Shown here one piece after another: positions 13,379-20,995 of a DNA stretch of 20,995 nucleotides. The stretch's first letter is position 1. Every line of letters starts with the position of its first letter. Origin of the DNA: a virus; the IMG/VR virus record IMGVR_UViG_3300008262_000850, positions 1 to 20,995 of that record; one strand, given 5' to 3'. The translations under genes were made by a program, and so were the position numbers. Under the pieces are notes generated by a model that was not told where the DNA came from, ran no database searches, and worked only from the letters and a program-made list of their open reading frames with translations.

Positions 13379-16300
13379 TTATGAATTTATAAATCCACCT
13401 GCTGATATAGCTCCTGTTCTCAAGATAGTGATATTATTAACGATAATACCCATACCCTTAATAGGTTCTACATATGTATCAAGAACACCGATAGAGTTCT
13501 CTATGATTTCAAGAGTGTTATTTTCCTCGTCAATCTTGTTGAAGTAGTTGAATAAACCATTTTGAGCAACATACTTTTCACAAATTACGTCAGCCGCCAA
13601 CTTGATTTGAGATCTAGTCTCAGGTGAGTTGACTGTCCATTGGAAGTCTAACAACATTCTTGAAAGTTCTCTTTCGAGTTCAATCAATACTTCTCTAACG
13701 TGTATTAATGAAAGAGCTGACTTAACAAGAACTTGAGCTGTATTTTCAGTCTCAATTATAAATCCTCTGTTTCTCTTAAATGTAAGAGGGTTCATCTGAG
13801 CTTGGTTCAAATATTCCAAATCAGATGGAGTGAAGATTTGTTCTAGGTCAAGTATTCCATTTATTCTACCGTTATTAACACCCGCAGCGATAGTCCAAGG
13901 AGTTACACTTGTTGTAGTGCTCTTGTGCTTTCTCATAAAGGTCAATCCAACAAATGGTGCTGGTGGTACATCTATGTTTCTACCATTATCATCGATTGTA
14001 ACGTATGGTAAGAAATATCCTACTGTAGTTACACCAACTCCCTTACCAAATGAGTACAAGAAACTTGGATTTGCTTCAGGGTTTGCACCAAGAGCCACAT
14101 ATTCAAGTTGTACATTTCCAGAATCGTCCTTAAACGATGGGTTTGAAGAGTTTTTGAATTGCTTCAAAGATGGCATGTTTATGATACCAAAAGCATCTAA
14201 ACGATCACCACAAATATCAACTAATTGTTGTTTTGAATCTGCTGATAATCCTAATCCAAATGAATCAACCAAATATCTAAAGTCGAATGCTTCTTTATTT
14301 GTCAAAGCTTTGAATAGAGTAGTTCCTTTATTAACAACAGCTAAGATTTCATTCAATCTAGTATCAGTTCCATCAGGTAGAGAAGCCTCTCTAATTCTGA
14401 ATCCTTTCAATATGATACCCTTATATGTTGTAACATAGTCATCGATTTTAGTAAATCTGTTAGTCTGCTTATCACCATTGATATCTCTAACTTTAATTGC
14501 TGAATCTGTTGACAACTCAATATAAGTTGTATCATTTGGCCAAAGTTTCTTAGTTAATATTCTAGTAAGCTTCTTCGGCATTTCATCAGCTCTTAAAATT
14601 GTCTCATCAAATTCGGCTTCAAGGAAATCACCAACTTTAACTTCGCCGTATCTGCTTCTCTTAACAAGAACTTTGTTTGGAATAGGTGTCCAACCAGATG
14701 GATATTCAAGTTCCAAAGTTTGCTTATAATTACCTTTCTCAGATTTGATAAACAGTGTTCCGTTTGTTGCTAAAGCGCTTCCAACTGTAGCGTTCTCTGA
14801 ACTCAAGATTGAATCAGTTGACAAATCGGATTGTTTAAATTCTACTGTCAAGTTACCACTGTCATCTGTTGAATTTACTAAGTAAATAGGTGACCCGCTA
14901 AACTCAGTGTTGTAACCATATACTTTATCAACATTTACCATCTCATCTGTTACAACTTCTTTCACTTCATATGCAAAGTAGCTATAAGATGCGGTGTTGA
15001 TACCTTCTTGTAATCCATTGCTGTAAGAACCAATCAAGTAAGCTCTACCACCAAGTGCGCCAGTTGCGTCAGCAGGTAATGTAAGTCCATTTTCGATTGC
15101 TAATCCAGCGTCCCATTTCGCAGTAAACACACCTTTGTTTAATGTTCCACCTACAAGGAATTGATATCCATAAACTGGATCAGTGAACTGATCGCCAGCT
15201 AATCCTGTGTCAAAGTTAGCAAGATAAGATTTGTTTTGTGTAGTGTATGTACCACCTTCTGTAACTTTGAACATTAAGTAGTTATATCCATCTAAAGATG
15301 CTGTTATTCCAGCTCCTTCGATGAACTGAACTTCTACTCCTTCCCAAAGTTCATTTTGGAAGAATACATCACCAGTACTGATATTTCCTTGATCATATTG
15401 AGTATAGTAAGATGAATACTTACCAACAACACCAATAGAAGCAGTAGAACCATCTAACACTGGTATAGTATTTTTAGTCTCAAGACCAATGTAGTCAATC
15501 AAGAATTCATCGTCGATTTTGTAGAATACTAATTCGCCGTAAGTTACTAATTCAGCAATCTCAGCACTTGTCAAACCAGTTGACATAACAAAAGATTTAT
15601 TTACAGTTGTTCCAGTTTGGAAACTTCTGAATGAAACTTCACTCAAAGGCTTTTTGGTAGTCGTAGTTCTTGGATCAAGTAAAACAAGTCCTTTGAACGT
15701 ATTAGAAGTATTAATATAAGTTAAGAGTGTATTAAACATCTTGAACTTTCTATATTGCTCATAGTTTTTAACATCTGGAGTCGAATTAGTATTCAAGAAT
15801 GTAATAAGAATATCACCTTCTGCTAAAACTTCAGTCAATGTAGATGTTGTACTGAGAGTATAATCAACTCCAAATTGAAGTGGAATGTATGCCAAACCAC
15901 CACCACCAGTTGTAGCATCAACTGTAACGTCGGTGATACTAGCAGTCGCAGACGCTCCTCCGGAGAATCTACCTCCGTATAAGCTAACTGTACCCCAGCT
16001 AAGAACTACATCGTTAGCTGATACAGTAACCTTAGTATTTGGAACTGTAGACTTCTTAACTTGAACATTACCATTTGTATCAAGTACATATGCAATATTG
16101 TAAGATTGTGTACCTGAAGTTGTTGGTAATTGTGGATAATCTGTATACAATAACTCTAAAGATTGTGTACCAGAAGGTATTGAAACCAATGACCCACCAA
16201 TTACAGCATAACCATTATCTGATATAGAGTCAACTGTATAGTTAGCCGTAACACTCGAAGATGTTGTGATAAGATCACCACTTCTAAATAAATCATTAAC

Positions 16301-17608
16301 ATATCCCTCAGAGAACCAGTAAGTTCTATTTGGCCACTTAATGTAATTTAAATTTGTATCATCATTTGGACCACTAACAACACCACCTCTAACAACTCCA
16401 GAGTCATTCAACGAGTGAGTGAATCCGCCTTGTGCCGAACGAGCACCAGCGTTAGATAACAAAGTCGAGTTAGTTCCGAAAAGACCAAATACGTTACCAG
16501 GTCTGTCGAGTACTTTATTAGTAATAGCGATTGTTTCTGTAATTTGTTCTTCATATGACAAGAATTTAATAGAAAGTTCTCCATCCGCAAGACCATCATT
16601 AGCGTCTAATGATTGATAGTAAGTTGCTTCTGAACTTGGTGGATTACTGAGTAAGTTATCACCAACTAATGAATTACCTATCAAGTCAACTAGACCTGTT
16701 GGGTAGTCGGTTTCGAAAATTTCGTTATTAAATGCACAGAATAAGCCGGTTTTGTCAGTATCTTTATTAATTACAGATTCTATAAATATGTTTCTACCAT
16801 TTAAATCTCTAAAATATGGAATCAAAGATACACCTTCGTAGTAACCTAATAGTGTTACGTTTCTATCATTTGCAAAAGCACTTAATTGATTTTTCTTCAA
16901 TCCATCTTCAGCGAAGTATAGAGTCCATCTTGGATCAACAGACAATTCTGAGTAGTTAGACCAGTCACCACCCACTGCAACAACATCTACTAAATAGTCA
17001 GATGCCAAATCAGTTGGATATACGTATGGTGGTAATTTTTCTTTTGAACCATACCACTCAAGCATAGATCTGTCGAATCCACTCACTTTAGACTTGATTA
17101 CAAATACTGTCATATACTTATCACCCAAGTTTGTTAGGTTAAGTACTCTTCCAGCATAACCAGGATTTGATCTTGTTAAGTCAACAAAAGCCTCTGGATC
17201 TCTTTTCCAGAAACCAGTAGTATCGAAAAACTTTCTGTAAGAATCGATTCTTTCGATATCGTTGTTTTTAAAAGTTGTTGCAGATAAAGACTGATACTCA
17301 ACTGTGTCGAGTGTATCGTCAGTCACCAACAAATTCATACCATAAATTGGTCCAGCTTCTAACATTTTAGTAATTGTTCTATGAAAGAATGAACCTCTTC
17401 TTTCTAATCCTCTGTCAATAGACCCGAAAGTATTTTCGAGATCACTCAAGTTATTCAGTAGAATAGCTGAGTTAACTGGTCCTTTTCTAGAGAAACCAAC
17501 AACAAGATTTGAAAACACAGTGTCTACTGGAGGACTGGTTACAATGGTCTTGTCAATTTCTTCGATGAAGATACCGGGTCTTTTGTATTTACCGATTTGA
17601 ATTGCCAT
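13379..17608 (-). CDS. 18: Contractile tail sheath protein, gp18-like, unusually long
   Basis: This protein forms the outer contractile sheath around the tail tube. The N-terminus is typical of the family: KRPGIFIEEIDKTIVTSPPV, then NLVVGFSRKGPVN, leading into the sheath N-terminal domain. The C-terminal domain (about residues 1060-1409) is also classic: FRIREASLPDGTDTRLNEI, then LTFMRKHKSTTTSVTPWTIA, RGFIIETENTAQVLVKSAL and the last strand GMGIIVNNITILRTGAISAG, which would donate the inter-subunit strand. At 1409 aa it is about twice T4 gp18 (659 aa). The extra length lies between about residues 350 and 1060, in Ser/Thr/Gly/Tyr-rich beta segments likely to be surface-exposed decoration domains. 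The ATG at 17608 follows an A-rich leader with the AT motif 29 bases upstream. A strong terminator follows the stop. Confidence 0.93.
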   Translation of the reverse strand: MAIQIGKYKRPGIFIEEIDKTIVTSPPVDTVFSNLVVGFSRKGPVNSAILLNNLSDLENTFGSIDRGLERRGSFFHRTITKMLEAGPIYGMNLLVTDDTLDTVEYQSLSATTFKNNDIERIDSYRKFFDTTGFWKRDPEAFVDLTRSNPGYAGRVLNLTNLGDKYMTVFVIKSKVSGFDRSMLEWYGSKEKLPPYVYPTDLASDYLVDVVAVGGDWSNYSELSVDPRWTLYFAEDGLKKNQLSAFANDRNVTLLGYYEGVSLIPYFRDLNGRNIFIESVINKDTDKTGLFCAFNNEIFETDYPTGLVDLIGNSLVGDNLLSNPPSSEATYYQSLDANDGLADGELSIKFLSYEEQITETIAITNKVLDRPGNVFGLFGTNSTLLSNAGARSAQGGFTHSLNDSGVVRGGVVSGPNDDTNLNYIKWPNRTYWFSEGYVNDLFRSGDLITTSSSVTANYTVDSISDNGYAVIGGSLVSIPSGTQSLELLYTDYPQLPTTSGTQSYNIAYVLDTNGNVQVKKSTVPNTKVTVSANDVVLSWGTVSLYGGRFSGGASATASITDVTVDATTGGGGLAYIPLQFGVDYTLSTTSTLTEVLAEGDILITFLNTNSTPDVKNYEQYRKFKMFNTLLTYINTSNTFKGLVLLDPRTTTTKKPLSEVSFRSFQTGTTVNKSFVMSTGLTSAEIAELVTYGELVFYKIDDEFLIDYIGLETKNTIPVLDGSTASIGVVGKYSSYYTQYDQGNISTGDVFFQNELWEGVEVQFIEGAGITASLDGYNYLMFKVTEGGTYTTQNKSYLANFDTGLAGDQFTDPVYGYQFLVGGTLNKGVFTAKWDAGLAIENGLTLPADATGALGGRAYLIGSYSNGLQEGINTASYSYFAYEVKEVVTDEMVNVDKVYGYNTEFSGSPIYLVNSTDDSGNLTVEFKQSDLSTDSILSSENATVGSALATNGTLFIKSEKGNYKQTLELEYPSGWTPIPNKVLVKRSRYGEVKVGDFLEAEFDETILRADEMPKKLTRILTKKLWPNDTTYIELSTDSAIKVRDINGDKQTNRFTKIDDYVTTYKGIILKGFRIREASLPDGTDTRLNEILAVVNKGTTLFKALTNKEAFDFRYLVDSFGLGLSADSKQQLVDICGDRLDAFGIINMPSLKQFKNSSNPSFKDDSGNVQLEYVALGANPEANPSFLYSFGKGVGVTTVGYFLPYVTIDDNGRNIDVPPAPFVGLTFMRKHKSTTTSVTPWTIAAGVNNGRINGILDLEQIFTPSDLEYLNQAQMNPLTFKRNRGFIIETENTAQVLVKSALSLIHVREVLIELERELSRMLLDFQWTVNSPETRSQIKLAADVICEKYVAQNGLFNYFNKIDEENNTLEIIENSIGVLDTYVEPIKGMGIIVNNITILRTGAISAGGFINS

Positions 17609-17637
17609 ATTTTTTTAATTATTTTTTATTTTATGTT

Positions 17638-17649
17638 TTATATATTAAA
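17638..17649 (-). promoter_or_regulatory. AT-rich promoter-like motif TTTAATATATAA before the sheath
   Basis: The minus strand reads TTTTAATATATAAAAC 29 bases before the sheath ATG. The 12-base core is identical to the one before the 168-aa gene (7109-7120, opposite strand). It is a good candidate for a phage late promoter -10 element driving the sheath separately from the upstream genes. Confidence 0.48.
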
Positions 17650-17697
17650 AGAAAAAACCAATTTTTTTCTATTTTTATATTTTACTTGAAAGTTTTT

Positions 17698-18219
17698 TTA
17701 TTCTTTATTTTTTTGAATATTATCTTTCAATTCTACTAATTTCTTTCTATTTCTATCCAAGCTACTCTTTATCTGAGACTCTCTGTCTGGTGTTATATCC
17801 ATCTTAATATCATCGTTTAATCGATTAATCTCATCATTAGTTTTTTTTATTCTATCTTCATCAGTAGAAATAGCCATCTGTAGTTTCTTTTTTCTACGCT
17901 CCTGCCTTAAAACCGACTCAAAATCTCTAAGATATTTGTTTCTTTGTCTAGTTTCTTTTTTACTATTATAAACTGAAGAAAGTAATTCTTTTTCAAGGTC
18001 AGCGTCCTTTTCAATTTTAGGATCGTTAAAAATATTCTCCATAGATTGTTTCTTAGCTTGAAACTCTTTTAATTTCCTTTGAACCTCTGCTAATGAATCT
18101 TTTTGGGCCTTTTCTGTACTAACATCTAATGACTTGTCATCTTCTACAGAATTAATATCATCTGTTCCAACTAACTCATCAGCTTCTAAGAAAAGTTTAA
18201 ACTGTTTTAAGTATTTCAT
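17698..18219 (-). CDS. Small charged coiled-coil protein with MK-leader (173 aa)
   Basis: I do not recognise a family. The N-terminus MKYLKQFKLFLEADE resembles that of the 138-aa protein at 7680 and the leaders of T4 internal head proteins. After an acidic linker (VGTDDINSVEDDKSLDVS), residues ~35-173 are almost wholly charged helix (AEVQRKLKEFQAKKQSMENI, RQERRKKKLQM, INRLNDDIKM, a lysine-rich end). They have heptad-like spacing and no Cys or Trp. This looks like a coiled-coil scaffold or internal virion protein, but that is inference from composition. It lies directly upstream of the sheath in the same direction, 89 bases apart, with its own promoter-like motif only 4 bases before the ATG. 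Confidence 0.72.
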   Translation of the reverse strand: MKYLKQFKLFLEADELVGTDDINSVEDDKSLDVSTEKAQKDSLAEVQRKLKEFQAKKQSMENIFNDPKIEKDADLEKELLSSVYNSKKETRQRNKYLRDFESVLRQERRKKKLQMAISTDEDRIKKTNDEINRLNDDIKMDITPDRESQIKSSLDRNRKKLVELKDNIQKNKE

Positions 18220-18223
18220 ACAC

Positions 18224-18234
18224 TTATATATTAA
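18224..18234 (-). promoter_or_regulatory. Promoter-like motif (TTAATATATAA) abutting a start codon
   Basis: The minus strand reads TTAATATATAAGTGT-ATG, so the motif ends 4 bases before the ATG. If it is a -10 element the mRNA would be leaderless or start inside the gene. Either this phage tolerates leaderless starts, or the motif has another role here. Confidence 0.35.
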
Positions 18235-18248
18235 CCTAAAATTGAAAT

Positions 18249-18719
18249 TTATTCAAAATCCTTCTCTATATCTGACTTATTTTTCCAGTTTTTTGAGTAA
18301 TCTTTATCTAATAAATTCCAGATATCCTTACAAATACCTTCAGAAACATTATAATGTCTGTTATTTATAACAAGAGTATAATATTCCGGTTTTGTTAATC
18401 CTATGAAAAGTTTTGTGGTATCTCTTCTTTTTGATGAAGATTTTTGAATAGCAATATTATATTTATTACCATTTGATTCAAAGGTAATAGTTCTTTTATA
18501 GTCGGCATATTTACCAATAGCTCCGACTTTTTTATCACCTGTTTCAATTGCGGACTTGAGTGAATTGTACACTTTTTTGGCAAGTAAATCATCTTCTTTT
18601 GAAAAAAATGGCATAACAAATGGTTGTCTTTTTTTTACTTCTTTTGTTTTGTCTTCTGACTTTTTATCCTTTTTTCCGAAAAGACCAAAAAAACTCTCAA
18701 ATGTCATTAAATTCTTCAT
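18249..18719 (-). CDS. Small basic protein of unknown function with MK-leader (156 aa)
   Basis: I do not recognise a family. The N-terminus MKNLMTFESFFGLFGKKDKK, then a Lys/Glu-rich linker to about residue 35, resembles the short hydrophobic/charged leaders of other small proteins in this window. The rest looks like a compact alpha/beta domain: SKEDDLLAKKVYNSLKSAIE, YKRTITFESNGNKYNIAIQK, KLFIGLTKPEYYTLVINNRH and the C-terminal helix CKDIWNLLDKDY. Its ATG overlaps the TGA of the large upstream gene (ATGA, 18716-18719), so the two are probably translationally coupled. It ends 29 bases before the next small gene. Confidence 0.7.
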   Translation of the reverse strand: MKNLMTFESFFGLFGKKDKKSEDKTKEVKKRQPFVMPFFSKEDDLLAKKVYNSLKSAIETGDKKVGAIGKYADYKRTITFESNGNKYNIAIQKSSSKRRDTTKLFIGLTKPEYYTLVINNRHYNVSEGICKDIWNLLDKDYSKNWKNKSDIEKDFE

Positions 18720-20995
18720 TTTTCTATTACCATGTTTTTAGCAACACTAGACTTTGTGTAGTTATTATTAATTTCTGTACCTATTTTACCAGGTGTATAA
18801 TTATCTTCGAACTTCAAATACGGAGTATTATCCTTTTTATTAACCAAAATTTCTATAGAATTTATTACCATATCAACTCTACTGTCATTGATACCATCAT
18901 TTAATGAAGCTCTAGAGGGCTCATCTATATCTGCATATCTTACTTTCGTAGTATTACCTACCTTTAAAGTAGCTCCTGTTTTTAAAAGACTAGATAATTT
19001 AACATCTTTTGGTAGTTCTGTTTTTTTGATATCACCACCAACCTTTGTTAGATTATATGGTAGATTACCACTCGAAAACAAGAAAATTGGATATCCCATA
19101 GCAAGTCCTTTATAGTTCCAAAAGAGTGTTTTTTCTTTATCTCCTATTTTAACCTTTACCTTGAAACATAAGTTTTTATATTTCTGATTCATTGGTTCAT
19201 CAGTTTCAGAGTCTTTTGTTGTATCGATAAATAATTTAGCCAAATCTCCCGCATACTTACTAAAAGCAGTAACAGAATCAATTTTTGCAAACTTTACATC
19301 GTCTACAACAATTTCCTCTGTAGTTTTAGCATTCAACTCTATATCTTTTGAAAAACCTGGTTCAGTAAGTGGAGGTGTGTTCTCACTCTTTAAATCAAAA
19401 TACTCTTCTATAAATTTATTCATTGAACCACCTGTATACATTTTTGTATCACTTAAAAGTCTATTAATAAATGAGAGAAGTATTTTACCTGGCTTTCTTA
19501 CTGGATCACCAGATTGACCAGTTTCTTCATTTCTAAATATAAAAGTAGTATTTTCACTAAAAACTGGTCTATACTTAGTATCACTTAAAATGTCTTGAAC
19601 AGCTTCAAACCATTGTTCATATAATTCAATGTTTCTATATGGACCTGAACCTGGTGAATCCGGTGTACCACCGCCTCCTCCTAAGTTTTCATACTCTCTA
19701 AAAACCGAGTTTGAAACTTTTCCACCTGTTCTTCCAGATGGGATAACACCAGGTGTATGTATTCTCCAAGCTCTATTAAACAATCTTACAATTTCTATAA
19801 TTGGATCAGATGTTGATATTACCAATTCACCTTCTTGAACTTCCTTTACTCGATTTTCTAACTCTGCTCTATCTTTAACAGTAAACATCTCCTTAATATC
19901 ATTTGTGAATATCTCATCAAATTTCTCTTTAATTTGTGGAGAAAACTCATTTTTTTCATTTAGTTTAGAAAATCTAGAAAATCCTAAAACAGACTCATTT
20001 GTCAGTTTTGGTAATGTCTTAGTCAAAACATCAAAAGAGTTTATAAATGACTTCATCGGCTTTATTACCGAACCATAACTACCAACAAGTGACATATCTT
20101 CTTTAAATGCAAGTATTACTCTGGCAAAAAGTGAGATTGACTTAGATAAGTCATTTATATTTACTCCCTCTTTTATAAGACTCTCAAATGAGATTGGTGT
20201 ACCAACTGTTGATTTGTTTAAAATTACTTGTTTGCCTAGCGAATTTATATCTTTCTTCGCTGACTTTAAAGTATCTTTACCATCTTTAACTGTTACTGCA
20301 AGTAAATCTTCTATCGATTTCACATAAGTCTCTATTTTAGAATCATTATGTGCCTTTACAACCTTTTTCCAAGCATTTTGAGCCAACACCTCTTGTTTAC
20401 CAAGATTAGCCTCTGCCTCATTCATCAACTCATGTTCAATAGTTTCAAACTCAAATGATGCATATACCTTTACAGGAATCTCTATGGAATAGGTCTTCTT
20501 AGAAAATGAAGAAATATCATCTTGAAGTTGTTTAAGAGTCTTTTGAACTCCAGTGTCTTTATAAGTAAATCCACCTCCTGGTTTTGTAATTTTTTTCTGC
20601 ACAGTTGTAGAAATATTAAGACCTTTTGCCTGTTGTCTTGCTAAAATTAGTGAGTAAGAATTCAACTTATCTGTATAGAATTTTATATTTACCGCGTCTT
20701 TTTTAGATGTAAAAATCTTAACACCGGATTGACACATTTTAATGAGTTCTTTAAGTTGTGATGGATTCTTTGAAGTTTGATAAGTTTTTTCTAGATTTTT
20801 AAATTTTTCAACGTTAAAGAATGTAGAAACATCAGTACCAGGTTTTTCAACTTTTTGTGGCTCTTTGCCATCTAAGCTGTAAAGTTTTAAGATTTCAACA
20901 ACTTCGCTTTTGAAATTATCACCATAATCATCTAGTTTCTTCTTATATACAACACAAGCCTGATCTTTATTGAGTTTAGTGCCTTTTTTATCATC
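18716..20995 (-). CDS. Large phage protein of unknown function (5' end beyond the window)
   Basis: The frame is open past the ATG at 20737 all the way to the right edge, so I treat this gene as cut by the window and not as starting at 20737. The visible part is 759 residues. The extra N-terminal part reads DDKKGTKLNKDQACVVYKKK and on through helical, Lys-rich sequence to IKMCQSGVKIF. The first two thirds are mainly helical and charged. A Gly-rich linker (GGGGG then PDSPGSGP) at visible residue ~435 separates them from a globular part with YEQWFEAVQDIL, FSENTTFIFRNEE and LLSFINRLLSDTK. The last ~200 residues are more beta-rich (FKVKVKIGDKEKTLFWNYKG, VRYADIDEPSRASLNDGIND). I see no known motif. 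Its place beside tail genes and next to MK-leader proteins suggests a virion or internal protein. It ends in an ATGA overlap with the next gene. Confidence 0.7.
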   Translation of the reverse strand, partial: DDKKGTKLNKDQACVVYKKKLDDYGDNFKSEVVEILKLYSLDGKEPQKVEKPGTDVSTFFNVEKFKNLEKTYQTSKNPSQLKELIKMCQSGVKIFTSKKDAVNIKFYTDKLNSYSLILARQQAKGLNISTTVQKKITKPGGGFTYKDTGVQKTLKQLQDDISSFSKKTYSIEIPVKVYASFEFETIEHELMNEAEANLGKQEVLAQNAWKKVVKAHNDSKIETYVKSIEDLLAVTVKDGKDTLKSAKKDINSLGKQVILNKSTVGTPISFESLIKEGVNINDLSKSISLFARVILAFKEDMSLVGSYGSVIKPMKSFINSFDVLTKTLPKLTNESVLGFSRFSKLNEKNEFSPQIKEKFDEIFTNDIKEMFTVKDRAELENRVKEVQEGELVISTSDPIIEIVRLFNRAWRIHTPGVIPSGRTGGKVSNSVFREYENLGGGGGTPDSPGSGPYRNIELYEQWFEAVQDILSDTKYRPVFSENTTFIFRNEETGQSGDPVRKPGKILLSFINRLLSDTKMYTGGSMNKFIEEYFDLKSENTPPLTEPGFSKDIELNAKTTEEIVVDDVKFAKIDSVTAFSKYAGDLAKLFIDTTKDSETDEPMNQKYKNLCFKVKVKIGDKEKTLFWNYKGLAMGYPIFLFSSGNLPYNLTKVGGDIKKTELPKDVKLSSLLKTGATLKVGNTTKVRYADIDEPSRASLNDGINDSRVDMVINSIEILVNKKDNTPYLKFEDNYTPGKIGTEINNNYTKSSVAKNMVIEK

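Noticed and set aside
13830-14438. 202-codon plus-strand open frame opposite the sheath gene
   Set aside because: It is fully antisense to the conserved C-terminal sheath domain, has Pro/Leu/Val-rich composition unlike a real protein, and has no promoter or leader. It is a shadow of the sheath.
18134-19838. Several 60-94 codon plus-strand frames in the right-hand region
   Set aside because: They lie opposite the MK-leader genes and the large right-end gene, are Phe/Leu/Ser-rich as expected from antisense AT-rich DNA, and have no start signals.
20737-20737. ATG at 20735-20737 as the true start of the large right-end gene
   Set aside because: The frame stays open for 86 more codons to the window edge with ordinary protein-like sequence, so the gene most likely begins outside.
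1-20995. tRNA genes, CRISPR arrays, insertion sequences or an intron
   Set aside because: No cloverleaf-like segment, regular spaced repeats, transposase or interrupted gene with intron structure was seen; the only mobile element supported is the homing endonuclease. A dedicated tRNA or covariance scan was not possible.

Overview
The window is part of the virion-gene region of a large, T4-like contractile-tailed phage (myovirus). It carries a gp25-type baseplate wedge protein, a contractile tail sheath, a gp19-type tail tube, a gp26-like baseplate or tail-assembly protein, very large tail/baseplate proteins, a gp47/SbcD-type nuclease and a free-standing homing endonuclease. The DNA is strongly AT-rich. 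Genes start behind A-rich leaders with no recognisable Shine-Dalgarno sequence, which is usual in Bacteroidetes and their phages. I infer a Bacteroidetes (Flavobacteriia-like) host; nothing in the window proves it.

Layout. Positions 1-71 hold the end of an unknown plus-strand gene, followed by gp25 (92-469). A long minus-strand block (7053 down to 476) encodes three consecutive open frames (1049, 173 and 991 aa) that I read as one broken or recoded giant tail protein. A divergent promoter region (7054-7142) leads to a plus-strand trio: a 168-aa His/Cys protein, a 138-aa unknown protein and an 88-aa cupin-like protein. The gp47/SbcD nuclease follows on the minus strand (8356-9462), then the tail tube (9566-10192). 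A 210-bp divergent region separates the tube from the plus-strand gp26-like gene, whose C-terminal extension lies in the +1 frame (10403-11564). The homing endonuclease cassette (11593-13287) sits between that gene and an unusually long tail sheath (13379-17608). Upstream of the sheath come two small charged proteins and a large protein of unknown function that runs off the right end.

How it works together. Sheath, tube, gp25, the gp26-like protein and the giant tail protein would build the contractile tail and its host-contacting parts. The small MK-leader proteins may be internal or scaffold-associated. gp47 belongs to recombination and replication, and the endonuclease is a selfish element.

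Most interesting signal. At three places an open frame ends at AAA-TAA or TTT-TAA and coding continues in the +1 frame: 3904, 3378 and 11342. At the first, a predicted seven-bladed propeller is cut into 5 + 2 blades, and the downstream 173 codons contain no ATG. Either the phage uses +1 recoding in virion genes, or these are slippage mutations or assembly errors; the sequence alone cannot decide. A recurring AT-rich motif (TTTAATATATA) in front of most transcription units is the second notable pattern.
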